Shown here piece after piece: positions 16,715 to 24,306 of a stretch of 27,439 bases of DNA. The notes under the pieces are model-generated. The model ran no database searches. It was not told where the DNA came from and worked only from the letters and a program-made list of their open reading frames with translations. The position numbers and the translations under genes were made by a program. The stretch is from Prevotellaceae bacterium UBA1075 (GTDB taxonomy: Bacteria > Bacteroidota > Bacteroidia > Bacteroidales > Bacteroidaceae). Numbering within the stretch: position 1 is the first letter of the stretch; each line of letters opens with the position of its first letter. The stretch spans positions 38,144-65,582 of the forward strand of contig DCCS01000003.1 of NCBI GenBank assembly GCA_002316015.1, written 5' to 3'.

Positions 16715-19522
16715 ATGAGGAAATTTCTTGCCGCCATCTTCGCACTTGCCCCTTGTGTCACTATTTTGGCACAGGACGAGCGCGTCCCCTTTCATGCCTT
16801 AGTCGATAGGGTTGAGAAGTTTGGGCACAGAATACCGCAGGAGAAGGTGTATGTGCATATGGACAACACCTCATATATGACGGGAGACACCATTTGGTTC
16901 AAGGCTTACTTGAGAAGGACCGATACCGGCAAACCTTCGGAAGTGAGCCGGACGCTTTATGTGGAATTGCGGGATGCCGACGGCTACTTGGTCGAACGCA
17001 AGCTCATACACATGACTGGCGGAGAAGGGGACGGCTTCTTTTCCCTGGCTGACAGCACTTTTTGCCTGGGAGGATACTACGAGTTGCGAGCCTACACACG
17101 TTGGCAACTCAATTGGGGAGCCCATGAGCACCCACACACGCCAATAGCAAACAAGTGGTTTTTCAACAAGGCTGCGGCGCGTGATTATTTCCGCGACTAT
17201 GACAAGCTATACAGCCGTGTCTTCCCAATCTTTTCCGAATACGAGGAGGTGGATGGGGAGATGTTTCCTGTAATGTACACAAGACCTATGCGCCGGCTGT
17301 TCAAGAAAGAGCCAAGGCTTGCCAAGCCCCGGTTGGATTTCTTTCCAGAAGGAGGAAATCTGGTGGCAGGCCTGCCCAACAGAGTTGCCTTTGAGGCCAC
17401 AACGGCTGAAGGGAAATACCTGGACGGATGGCTCTATGTGGATGGCGACTCCGTAAGTACGCAGAACCGTGGACGTGGAACATTCCTTGTCACTCCACAG
17501 AGAGGTACGGAAACCAGGATATCATTTGTGAGTAAGGACGGGGAGCGGATTGAGACCAACTTGGACAAACCCGCCGATGATGGAGTGACCGTATCGTTGT
17601 GCAGGCAGGGTGACAGGTGGCAGGCACAAATACGCACGGCAGGAAATGTCTGCGCCGACTCGCTGGCCCTCACGATAATGCACGAGGGACGGCTGGAGGA
17701 TTTTCATCCATTGGTCTCCCTGGCTCAGGAACACAGTGTTTACCATCTGCTCCTGGACAAGGCACAGGCTTCGGGGGTGCACCAGTTCACTGTGTTTGAC
17801 ACACAAGGACGAGTGTTGGCCGACCGACTCTTCTTTGTCACTCAACCCGAAGACTTCCAACCCACATTATATATTAGAGGGCAGAAGGACGAGTATAAGC
17901 CCTACGAGCCCATCTCGCTATATATCAAGAGAAATGAAGGAAGAAGTGGCAAGGTGTCATTGTCTGTGCGCAGCAACAGATCCGCAGCGCGCTTGTACGA
18001 CAACGGAAACATCCTGACAGAAATGTTGCTTGCCAGTGAAGTGAGGGGATTCATCCCACAGCCAGACTGGTACTTCGAGGCCGATGATGAAGAGCGCCGT
18101 TCGGCACTTGACTTGCTGATGCTTACCCAGGGATGGCGCAGGTTTCCATGGCAGGAGATGGCCATAAGAGGGCACTTTGAGATAGTGCACCCTGCAGAAA
18201 CCTCCCAAATATTGACAGGCGCAGTGCACACTTACCAAGCCACCATGAAATTCGACCCCGTGCTGATGGAGACCATGATTGAGCAAGAGATGCTCATGGG
18301 TACGCCGAAAGAGGAAATTCCCAACTTTCTGAATGAGCGGTTTGGCCTTGATGAGGCGGGAGGGAGGAGATTCCATTATGGCAAGGATCTGAAGAAGAAC
18401 GAGAGGGCAGACAGAATAGGCGCCACAAAAAAACTGCGCAAGCAGTTGATGGAAGACGGGGAGAAACTGAAGCATGAGGTGAAGGTGCATGCCGAATTCC
18501 TTTCTCCCCAGGGTGGTGCGGCCGTGTGGGGAGAGAGTGTCACCCATGATGGTACCTTCCGCATCCAGACACCCTTGATAGACGAATACTGCTACCTGAC
18601 ACTGGCCGCCTCGGACACCACCAAATGGAGCAAGGCCGAAAGGCTGGGCAAGAAAGAGCACCAATGGTACTGGCATGGTGATGCAAACTACCCCGAATTC
18701 TATGTACGCCTGTCTTTCCCATACCCCAATTTCGTAAAGCCATACTCTTACTACCAAACCCGCCTGGCTCCCGCCGACGGGCCGCGCGCTCCTGTACTGA
18801 CAGGAAATACGGCAAGCGCCCTCATGATGAAAGAGGTAAACGTGACTGGCAAGAGACGCAACCGCCTGCTGAGTGTGACCCACACGACACCTGTGGTAAG
18901 GATGAAGGCCTACGATGCTTTCAACATGCTGGTGGACGGCGGGCTGCTGAACGGATGGCTCTCGTCACCCATGCAGTTTGGAACAGCCATGGCACGGTAT
19001 GTGGTGTCCGACATGGGGCAGAACAGGCCGTACAGCGTGAACCTGAACTATGATGGCCAGTTGACCAATCCCGGTGGCCTGATGGCCATCAACGGCATCA
19101 ATCCTGATGCTGTCATCCGAAAGGCGGGGCTCATGAGCATGCTCGACTCGGTGTTTGTGTTCACCGACTACGCTCCGCGCAAGGAAGGGAGCCCCCAGTA
19201 TCAGGCATCCAACCAGCCCGAGGTGGACATCCTGTTCACCCTGCTTGACTACCCCGCTCCCAAAAATGTTGACCGTTTCTTGTTCCTTCCCGGCTTTGCG
19301 CGCGCTGCAAAGTTCTACAGTCCTGACTACAGCGGGCGCACACCCTCCAGGGAGGATGCCGACTACCGCCGCACACTCTATTGGAATCCCTGCGTGAACC
19401 TGGATGGCAAAGGTGAGGCACAGGTGCATTTCTACAACAACGCCCTCACGGGTGGCATCCTGGTCAACGCCCAGGGACAGGACTGTGAAGGCTCACTGCT
19501 GTGGAACAAACAGCAGGAATAG
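16715..19522 (+). CDS. Secreted MG2-domain / TonB-plug-like outer-membrane-associated protein
   Basis: A 935-aa exported protein with signal peptide MRKFLAAIFALAPCVTILAQ. Residues 44-66 (KVYVHMDNTSYMTGDTIWF) are the classic opening of a macroglobulin MG2 domain, followed by further beta-sandwich segments (RLDFFPEGGNLVAGLPNRVAF, DEYKPYEPISLYIK). Near 704 a plug-like segment starts (MMKEVNVTGKRR), and the end (RTLYWNPCVNLDGKGEAQVHFYNN) matches the C-terminal beta domain seen in Bacteroidetes MG2/plug proteins. These are usually annotated as TonB-dependent receptor plug or alpha-2-macroglobulin-like, with no clear function; they lack a barrel. The gene begins 21 nt after the Gly/Ser-rich gene, so the two are probably co-expressed. 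GC content is higher than in the DUF6734-like gene just upstream. Confidence 0.8.
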   Translation: MRKFLAAIFALAPCVTILAQDERVPFHALVDRVEKFGHRIPQEKVYVHMDNTSYMTGDTIWFKAYLRRTDTGKPSEVSRTLYVELRDADGYLVERKLIHMTGGEGDGFFSLADSTFCLGGYYELRAYTRWQLNWGAHEHPHTPIANKWFFNKAAARDYFRDYDKLYSRVFPIFSEYEEVDGEMFPVMYTRPMRRLFKKEPRLAKPRLDFFPEGGNLVAGLPNRVAFEATTAEGKYLDGWLYVDGDSVSTQNRGRGTFLVTPQRGTETRISFVSKDGERIETNLDKPADDGVTVSLCRQGDRWQAQIRTAGNVCADSLALTIMHEGRLEDFHPLVSLAQEHSVYHLLLDKAQASGVHQFTVFDTQGRVLADRLFFVTQPEDFQPTLYIRGQKDEYKPYEPISLYIKRNEGRSGKVSLSVRSNRSAARLYDNGNILTEMLLASEVRGFIPQPDWYFEADDEERRSALDLLMLTQGWRRFPWQEMAIRGHFEIVHPAETSQILTGAVHTYQATMKFDPVLMETMIEQEMLMGTPKEEIPNFLNERFGLDEAGGRRFHYGKDLKKNERADRIGATKKLRKQLMEDGEKLKHEVKVHAEFLSPQGGAAVWGESVTHDGTFRIQTPLIDEYCYLTLAASDTTKWSKAERLGKKEHQWYWHGDANYPEFYVRLSFPYPNFVKPYSYYQTRLAPADGPRAPVLTGNTASALMMKEVNVTGKRRNRLLSVTHTTPVVRMKAYDAFNMLVDGGLLNGWLSSPMQFGTAMARYVVSDMGQNRPYSVNLNYDGQLTNPGGLMAINGINPDAVIRKAGLMSMLDSVFVFTDYAPRKEGSPQYQASNQPEVDILFTLLDYPAPKNVDRFLFLPGFARAAKFYSPDYSGRTPSREDADYRRTLYWNPCVNLDGKGEAQVHFYNNALTGGILVNAQGQDCEGSLLWNKQQE

Positions 19523-19583
19523 CCCCCGTGCAGCCACACCTCCACATGTCTCCAAGCCTGGTGACTCACAAGTGCCTGGAGCC

Positions 19584-19621
19584 AAAGGCACGCGCCCGCA
19601 GGTAATAAGTTCCTTCGTGCC
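19584..19621 (+). repeat. Dispersed GC-rich repeat Y, copy 1
   Basis: AAAGGCACG, then GCCCGCAGGTAATAAG and TTCCTTCG, recur at 27205-27248. The ends GGCACG and CGTGCC can pair around the central segment. It lies in the 237-nt gap after the MG2 gene, which otherwise holds only the next promoter. Confidence 0.6.
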
Positions 19622-19693
19622 AGTAGCCAGGGACTTTCAGCAAGGTTTGTGCTATTTTCCATACAAAAGAAAAAGTTCTTCAGGATTAATGCT

Positions 19694-19701
19694 TAATTTT
19701 G
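19694..19701 (+). promoter_or_regulatory. -7 box upstream of the fucosyltransferase-like gene
   Basis: TAATTTTG is an exact TAnnTTTG match, 58 nt before the ATG at 19760. No TTTG -33 box is present at the right distance, so strength is uncertain. It argues against the earlier in-frame ATG at 19712, which would leave almost no leader. Confidence 0.5.
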
Positions 19702-19759
19702 CACTTGCCGGTTGGGCCCTACAGCACTACACCCGCTTTTAACTTTATGCAATGCAAAA

Positions 19760-20767
19760 ATGAAACAGATAAGACTGATAAGAAAGACCTGGTCACTCAC
19801 AATGGGATTTTTCCAAATACTGGCAAATAAGGGAGGAGCATTTCACGCGGAAGAGACGAGATTACTCCAAACATACTATGATGCAGCAACGCACCAGCCC
19901 CTGGAAAACCTGAAAACCGGCATAGTGATGATGATAGACGGGCGCACCATGCACGGCGGTCTCTCAGACAGACTGCGCGGCATCTGCTCCATATATTATT
20001 GGTGCAAACTGCACGATGTCCCATTCTACATACACTTTGAATACCCTTTTCACCTTGCCGACTACCTGCCCCCCGCCGCTTACGATTGGACTATAGAAAA
20101 AACCGAAATAAGCCATCATCCACGTCAAGCGAAGCCAGTTTTGCTCATGTTGCACCTATTACCCAGCAAACTGCACAAGTTCTATTTGAACCGCCTGCTC
20201 AAGCAAACCCACACCAAGCAACTGCATGTATACAGCAACACGCTCATCTACGACAAATACTATAACCAAGCATTCAAAGAACTATTTGCTTATGCCCCAG
20301 TGCTTAAAGCGGCTGTTGCACGCCAATTGGAACAATTCGACCAGCCGTTCATTGCCATAGTACTACGCTTCCAGCAACTCTTGGGCGACTTCAAAGAGGG
20401 CAACTACGAGGTGCTTTCTCCACAAAAGCGTGAAGAGCTTGTCACCAAGTGCATTGGAAAAATAGAACAGATACATCGCACACAAGCCCCCAGCCGCCTT
20501 GTACTGGTCACCTCGGAAAGCGCCACCTTCTTGCAAAGAGCAGCCACAGCCCTGCCCTATGTGCGCATAATCAGCGGCAAGGTTGTTCACATGGACTATA
20601 CGCCCAATGCCGGCAATGATGCGTATCTCAAGTCGTTCGTTGACATGGTGACCCTATCGCACGCCCAACGCATTTACCTGCTGCGAACAGGACACATGTA
20701 CAAAAGCGGATTTGCCTACAGAGCCGCTGCCATAAACCGCACGCCATATGAATATATAGAGTTTTAA
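19760..20767 (+). CDS. Fucosyltransferase-like glycosyltransferase
   Basis: A 335-aa cytoplasmic protein with no signal peptide. Around residue 58 it reads MIDGRTMHGGLSDRLRGICS, a GGLSDRLRG-type motif like the donor-binding loop of Nod/alpha-1,6-type and O-fucosyltransferase folds. Later VLVTSESATFL and VDMVTLSHAQRIYLLRTGHMYKSGFAYRAA match the C-terminal nucleotide-binding half of such enzymes, where a conserved Ser and Arg contact GDP-fucose. I therefore call it a probable GT with GDP-fucose-like donor; acceptor and linkage cannot be read from sequence. The start at 19760 is preferred because 19712 sits nearly on the predicted transcription start. It stands alone between the MG2 gene and the duplicated cassettes; surface-glycan or protein fucosylation are both possible. 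Confidence 0.65.
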   Translation: MKQIRLIRKTWSLTMGFFQILANKGGAFHAEETRLLQTYYDAATHQPLENLKTGIVMMIDGRTMHGGLSDRLRGICSIYYWCKLHDVPFYIHFEYPFHLADYLPPAAYDWTIEKTEISHHPRQAKPVLLMLHLLPSKLHKFYLNRLLKQTHTKQLHVYSNTLIYDKYYNQAFKELFAYAPVLKAAVARQLEQFDQPFIAIVLRFQQLLGDFKEGNYEVLSPQKREELVTKCIGKIEQIHRTQAPSRLVLVTSESATFLQRAATALPYVRIISGKVVHMDYTPNAGNDAYLKSFVDMVTLSHAQRIYLLRTGHMYKSGFAYRAAAINRTPYEYIEF

Positions 20768-20810
20768 CCGTTTGCATGCGCGTTGAAAACACGAGTGCGG
20801 AACTGTGCTC

Positions 20811-20938
20811 GTTGACATCTTCGTCACAAAATCAATAAAAAAGCAAGAAAGTAGAAAGAATCCTGTTCAAATTTGTCCTGAATAAGACAACATGGGCAGG
20901 AAAGAGCCGAATTTCCGTTTTCCGCGCCTTATACAATC
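20811..20938. repeat. 130-bp repeat R, copy 1
   Basis: Nearly identical to 21608-21737, from TTGACATCTTCGTCACAAAAT through GGGCAGGAAAGAGCCGAA to CGCCTTATACAATC, with a few substitutions and small indels. In copy 1 it is fused directly to the truncated lipoprotein copy B and supplies its stop codon. Confidence 0.85.
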
Positions 20939-21115
20939 TTGACACCCCCATCGGTGCTGAAGGACACCTTCTTGGGAAACCCATGATTACTGGGGAACAG
21001 AAGACCACCACAAGAAGTGAGAGAAACTGCAATCATCACTCCCAGAGCAAGAATCGCCATGCGTCGCTGCGCTCCAAAAAACCATAGAGCACTTGTTATC
21101 TTCCAGGAATCTCAT
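20938..21115 (-). pseudogene. Truncated copy B of the BACON-like lipoprotein
   Basis: It keeps the start (MRFLEDNKCS) and the secretion signal of the intact copy but is cut off after DGGVK, where repeat R begins. Relative to the intact copy one extra T in a T-run shifts frame between codons 10 and 18. From the internal ATG at 21060 a 43-aa product is still open to a TAA at 20929 (MAILALGVMIAVSLTSCGG then a short tail). It would be a lipobox peptide with no domain. The junction fits a deletion that removed the 3' two thirds of the gene. It lies downstream of the membrane-protein copy, as in the intact cassette. Confidence 0.75.
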
Positions 21116-21222
21116 AAGCAATAATATGCTTGAAGTTGTTGTAATCGTGACACCAGAGAGACCTGTTTCCCTCAGCGAACTCTTTCAAGAAAGCATCTTT
21201 TCATGCCTTTTCACGCTTGCCC

Positions 21223-21465
21223 TCATCCTGCGATACTGCTCCACAGCCAGACAACCGCCTGGCAGAACTTCGAGACCATGTCCTGGGAATATGCCAGATA
21301 CACCCAGGTGGCGACAAAAGCCACAAACCAGAAGGCACTCCACAGCACCCCAAACCACGCACGAGCCTTGAAAGCCCTGTAGCCGTTCTTGCAACCACGC
21401 ACCAGCACCCAGAAAAAAAGAGCCGTCAAAATGACTGGCACAACCAAATCAATCAAGTATCTCAT
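21223..21465 (-). CDS. Two-TM small membrane protein, cassette copy B
   Basis: An 80-aa protein with two hydrophobic helices, about residues 5-22 (IDLVVPVILTALFFWVLV) and 38-60 (FGVLWSAFWFVAFVATWVYL), joined by a basic loop RGCKNGYRAFKARAW. It is about 90% identical by eye to the copy at 22326-22568. The start at 21465 is chosen to match that copy; an in-frame ATG at 21513 would add 16 residues not conserved there. Function is unknown. The tight pairing with a BACON-like lipoprotein suggests a two-component envelope unit. Its partner here is truncated, with 107 nt between the genes instead of 20 nt in copy C. Confidence 0.65.
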   Translation of the reverse strand: MRYLIDLVVPVILTALFFWVLVRGCKNGYRAFKARAWFGVLWSAFWFVAFVATWVYLAYSQDMVSKFCQAVVWLWSSIAG

Positions 21466-21607
21466 TACATATATTAACGCATCGATTTTCCGAATCAAGT
21501 CATACGCAATCATCCCAACAGTCTTACGCAGCTAATGCAGCCATGCAACCGCTCGAAATAGCGAAGTACAGACAGCAGGCAGCATTTATCTTGTTGCTTT
21601 CATCTCA

Positions 21608-21737
21608 TTGACATCTTTGTCACAAAATTAAGAAAAAAACAAGAAAAAAGTAGAAAGAATCCTGCTCAAATTTGTCCTGAATGTGACAACATGGGCAGGA
21701 AAGAGCCGAATTTCCGTTTTCCGCGCCTTATACAATC
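21608..21737. repeat. 130-bp repeat R, copy 2
   Basis: Second copy of the repeat at 20811-20938. Here it lies downstream (minus sense) of the intact lipoprotein, separated from it by 136 nt containing a long hairpin. With the hairpin it accounts for most of the 408-nt gene-free stretch 21466-21873. Confidence 0.85.
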
Positions 21738-21801
21738 CATCCGCAAAGGCAGAATAACACATGTTTCTTTGATAACTTTGCGACACGAGAAAAATCACAG
21801 A

Positions 21802-21837
21802 GTAGCAAGGGACGGCCGAATGGCCGCCTCTTGCTAC
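21802..21837 (-). terminator. Long hairpin downstream of the intact lipoprotein
   Basis: Arms 21802-21817 and 21822-21837 (GTAGCAAG...GGCC / GGCC...CTTGCTAC) form a 16-bp stem with one wobble and one mismatch and a GAAT loop. On the minus strand it follows the lipoprotein stop by 36 nt, and ATTTTTC lies a few bases beyond, fitting a terminator. A plus-strand TAACTTTG -7-like box at 21773-21780 leaves open a small RNA. Confidence 0.55.
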
Positions 21838-21873
21838 AAATTCTGCAACATAAAAGTCAATTACCCGCGCCAT

Positions 21874-22305
21874 CTACTTGCCCTGGTGCACCTCAATATC
21901 CACCCCATTGTCCATTACCATGCCCCCTATCACCAGCCGCCGCTTTTTGCCAGTCGTGTTTGGTTCCACGGTGATGGTCATCTCCCCAGTCTTGCTGTTG
22001 AACTTGGCTGTTAACCAGTCCTTCCTGGCATATTCTCCACGGCCTTCCCCATCATACTCACAGCCCGCCGTGCTTCCGTTCCAAGTTCTTATCTCCACGC
22101 CATACAGGTCTCTATCACCCTTTACCGTCTTGACACCCCCATCGGCGCTGAAGGACACCTTCTTGGGAAACCCATGATTACTGGGGAACAGAAGACCACC
22201 ACAAGAAGTGAGAGAAACTGCTATCGTCACTCCCAGCACAAGAATTGCCATGCGGCACTGCCCTCCAAAAGCCTTAGAGCACTTGTTATCTTCCAGGAAT
22301 CTCAT
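21874..22305 (-). CDS. BACON-like lipoprotein, intact cassette copy C
   Basis: A 143-aa surface or periplasmic lipoprotein. The hydrophobic core AILVLGVTIAVSLTSCGG contains lipobox LTSC with the cysteine at 35, preceded by a basic n-region KCSKAFGGQCR. The mature part reads VSFSADGGVKTV, then WLTAKFNSKTGEMTITVEPN, then GGMVMDNGVDIEVHQ. That is the strand pattern of BACON-type Ig-like domains, which in Bacteroidetes accompany glycan-binding envelope proteins. I keep the start at 22305 because copy A preserves this reading frame through the same 18 codons; 22251 is the alternative. It follows the membrane-protein gene by 20 nt, an operon. BACON membership is by eye. Confidence 0.7.
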   Translation of the reverse strand: MRFLEDNKCSKAFGGQCRMAILVLGVTIAVSLTSCGGLLFPSNHGFPKKVSFSADGGVKTVKGDRDLYGVEIRTWNGSTAGCEYDGEGRGEYARKDWLTAKFNSKTGEMTITVEPNTTGKKRRLVIGGMVMDNGVDIEVHQGK

Positions 22306-22325
22306 AAATATTTACACACTTTTAC

Positions 22326-22568
22326 TCATTCTGCAATACAGCTCCACAGCCAGGCAACCGCTTGGCAGAACTTCATGGCCATGTCCTGGGAATATGCCAG
22401 ATACACCCAGGTGGCGACAAAAGCCACAAACCAGAAGGCACTCCACAGCACCCCAAACCACGCACGAGCCTTGAAAGCCCTGTAGCCGTTCTTGCAACCA
22501 CGCACCAGCACCCAGAAAAAGAAAGCCGTCAAAATGACTGGCACAAATAAATCAATCAAGTATTTCAT
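22326..22568 (-). CDS. Two-TM small membrane protein, cassette copy C
   Basis: An 80-aa protein with helices at about 5-22 and 38-60, closely similar to the copy at 21223-21465. It is the first gene of the intact cassette. On the minus strand a CTTG (22609-22606) and TATATTTA (22586-22579) pair at 19-nt spacing could be its promoter, leaving only about ten nt of leader; the CTTG is also present in copy B. Function is unknown. Confidence 0.7.
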   Translation of the reverse strand: MKYLIDLFVPVILTAFFFWVLVRGCKNGYRAFKARAWFGVLWSAFWFVAFVATWVYLAYSQDMAMKFCQAVAWLWSCIAE

Positions 22569-22619
22569 TACTATATTATAAATATAACGCGTCTGAGTTC
22601 TGAATCAAGCCATGCACTA

Positions 22620-23483
22620 TCATCCCCACATGCAGTAGCCAAACTCTCCCACTGCTATGGCGACCCCCACAGGACCAAGTGCCTTCTTTGCGATACTCTT
22701 GAATGCTATCCGCATAGCTGCCTTACTCCAAACCTTGCCTGCTGATGCAAAAGCCATCCCTTCTAAATCAGCCACCAAAGCCCTGAATGCACAACTTCCT
22801 GCCTGCGCGGCCACATTCTGCCAGGTGGCAGCATAAGCTGGAGTTGACAACAAACTGAAAATTCCGGACGAAGCGTTGACGCTCGCAGTTTCGTCACTGG
22901 CATTCTCATCTGTAGAGACGTACAGGACAAGTCGAACCAGTTCCGACTCATCGACTCCATTTTCCTCTAGCATCTCCTCAATCTCCACATCACTGAATCC
23001 CTTGCCGCGAAGGTACTCCCTACTCGCAGCAACCAGCGGTGCTATTGCCTCTCTTGCCTTTAACTCCGACAACACTATCTGTCCGTCATGACTTCTTGTA
23101 GAATCCGTGGTCAACTTCACACAAGCCAACTCTGCCATCTCTATCAAATCCCTGGTGGTAACAACCTCAGTAAGATGACGCTCTATCTTGACTTTCTCTT
23201 CCTCACTATAATCATCAGGGATTTCCAGATACACTGGAACGGAATCTGTACGGTTGCGCGATGGGGCCACTTCTTTACGTCCCGCTGCCTTCGCACTGGC
23301 CGTTGGTCTCAAATCAAGGTCCATCATGCCACGATAGATCGAACGAACCCCATTCAAATAAGCACCATCCTGGCTGTTCGCCATTTCCTTCTGGCCAGGC
23401 TCGCTTTCAGAACAAGAACTCAAAAGAACACAGCCACTTACCATGAACATCGTGGATGTGCAAATAATTCTAAAAACTTTCAT
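22620..23483 (-). CDS. Lipoprotein with bacteriocin-like hydrophobic C-terminal tail
   Basis: A 287-aa lipoprotein of unknown function. The signal peptide MKVFRIICTSTMFMVSGCVLLSSC offers two lipobox candidates (VSGC, C18; LSSC, C24). Residues about 95-195 are charged and helical (DYSEEEKVKIERHLTEVV, FSDVEIEEMLEENGVDESE). The last 60 residues change character: a Cys (GSCAFRALV), then an Ala/Gly-rich amphipathic stretch (KSIAKKALGPVGVAIAVGEF) ending in Cys-Met-Trp-Gly. This tail resembles the membrane-active cores of class II bacteriocins or the C-terminal helices of Bacteroidetes peptide precursors, but no homology is proven. A region AYAATW near 219 could be a processing site. Gene order does not reveal a partner. 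Confidence 0.65.
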   Translation of the reverse strand: MKVFRIICTSTMFMVSGCVLLSSCSESEPGQKEMANSQDGAYLNGVRSIYRGMMDLDLRPTASAKAAGRKEVAPSRNRTDSVPVYLEIPDDYSEEEKVKIERHLTEVVTTRDLIEMAELACVKLTTDSTRSHDGQIVLSELKAREAIAPLVAASREYLRGKGFSDVEIEEMLEENGVDESELVRLVLYVSTDENASDETASVNASSGIFSLLSTPAYAATWQNVAAQAGSCAFRALVADLEGMAFASAGKVWSKAAMRIAFKSIAKKALGPVGVAIAVGEFGYCMWG

Positions 23484-23604
23484 ATTATTTGTATTTAATA
23501 GTAATTAAGATAAGAATTCAGATATTTCAAGTTATTATAACGATTCATCGTTTAACGCATAATGAAGTTTTTCCATATTGTACGCATTTGTTGCTTGCCT
23601 CAAC

Positions 23605-24015
23605 TCAAATTGGGAGCTGTCCTACATACGTTACATCGCCAACGCGCAAATATACATAAATACATCCGATGGGGCTCAAAGCATTTAACTCTACAGTACT
23701 TTCCTCGTCCACTGTCAAGAGCAATGTACCACTCAAGGCACATTCTCCATCTTCCTTTACTATAGAATATGTCACAGGCTGGGCACAAGAACACCTAAAC
23801 ACAAGTTCACCGGTATTCTTATCATACTCTATCCAAGGTACCATGTACGCCTGGGGAGATTTATGCTTTGGGTGATGCTCCGTTTCTTTTGGCCACCCTT
23901 CATCATCAGAATCACCATTGTTCTTCCTTACATGAACTGGGACAGGAATGCGCTCTGCCCATGCTACATTTAGCATAGATGACAACAACGCGAACAAAAT
24001 CATTTTTCTCTTCAT
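23605..24015 (-). CDS. DUF3244-like small secreted protein
   Basis: A 136-aa protein with signal peptide MKRKMILFALLSSMLNVAWA. The mature part has a charged N-terminus (KNNGDSDDEGW) followed by a beta-sandwich pattern: GELVFRCSCAQPVTYSIVK, ALSGTLLLTVDEESTVELNAL, IYVYLRVGDVTYVGQLPI. This strand order matches DUF3244, small secreted Bacteroidetes proteins often found next to TPR/HTH regulators. It is divergent from exactly such a regulator at 24307. A -7 box TAAATTTG (24053-24046, minus strand) and the palindromic operator just upstream of the -33 position suggest tight regulation. Biochemical function is unknown. Confidence 0.7.
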   Translation of the reverse strand: MKRKMILFALLSSMLNVAWAERIPVPVHVRKNNGDSDDEGWPKETEHHPKHKSPQAYMVPWIEYDKNTGELVFRCSCAQPVTYSIVKEDGECALSGTLLLTVDEESTVELNALSPIGCIYVYLRVGDVTYVGQLPI

Positions 24016-24045
24016 TTTACGCTTTTCCGTTTATCAATGTTGATG

Positions 24046-24053
24046 CAAATTTA
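24046..24053 (-). promoter_or_regulatory. -7 box of the DUF3244-like gene
   Basis: TAAATTTG on the minus strand is an exact TAnnTTTG match, 30 nt before the start codon. The expected -33 position (about 24073-24077) reads TCCCC, not TTTG, which suggests that an activator is needed. Confidence 0.55.
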
Positions 24054-24085
24054 CGAGTAATCTTACTTATGGGGGAAGAAAGTGG

Positions 24086-24121
24086 TGTCCCAGGTTGTCC
24101 CATTTGGGACGACTTGGGACA
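24086..24121. promoter_or_regulatory. Four-half-site palindromic operator
   Basis: Two direct copies of TGTCCCA start at 24086 and 24096; inverted copies TGGGACG and TGGGACA start at 24105 and 24115. Within each arm the spacing is 10 bp (one helical turn), and the two arms are separated by 2 bp. There is no T-tract and the site lies between divergent genes, so it is not a terminator. It ends about 9 bp upstream of the -33 position of the DUF3244-like gene, a typical activator site. Confidence 0.65.
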
Positions 24122-24247
24122 GGAAAGGGGAGAAAAAGAGATTTGGACATTCTGCTCCTGATTTTTCTGTAATGCTCAGCAATGTAGAGACAGACACGTC
24201 CCCACTTGCTCCCCGTTGCTAATTTTCCAAGATATTTTATCCTGCCA

Positions 24248-24279
24248 TTTGTCGCAAGCGTATATAAAACGTAACTTTG
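24248..24279 (+). promoter_or_regulatory. Promoter of the TPR/HTH regulator gene
   Basis: TTTG at 24248-24251 and TAACTTTG at 24272-24279 are 20 nt apart, a full consensus match. The ATG at 24307 follows 28 nt later, which rules out the in-frame TTG at 24277 as the start. Confidence 0.85.
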
Positions 24280-24306
24280 CATCAAAAACAAAAAGCATCG
24301 CGCATA

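Noticed and set aside
21628..21873. 81-aa minus-strand frame across repeat R
   Set aside because: It runs through the terminator hairpin and the repeat, has no signal or domain, and the matching frame in the other copy is different upstream.
24086..24121. The palindrome as a bidirectional terminator
   Set aside because: It lies between divergent, not convergent, genes and has no T-tract; position relative to the promoter favours an operator.
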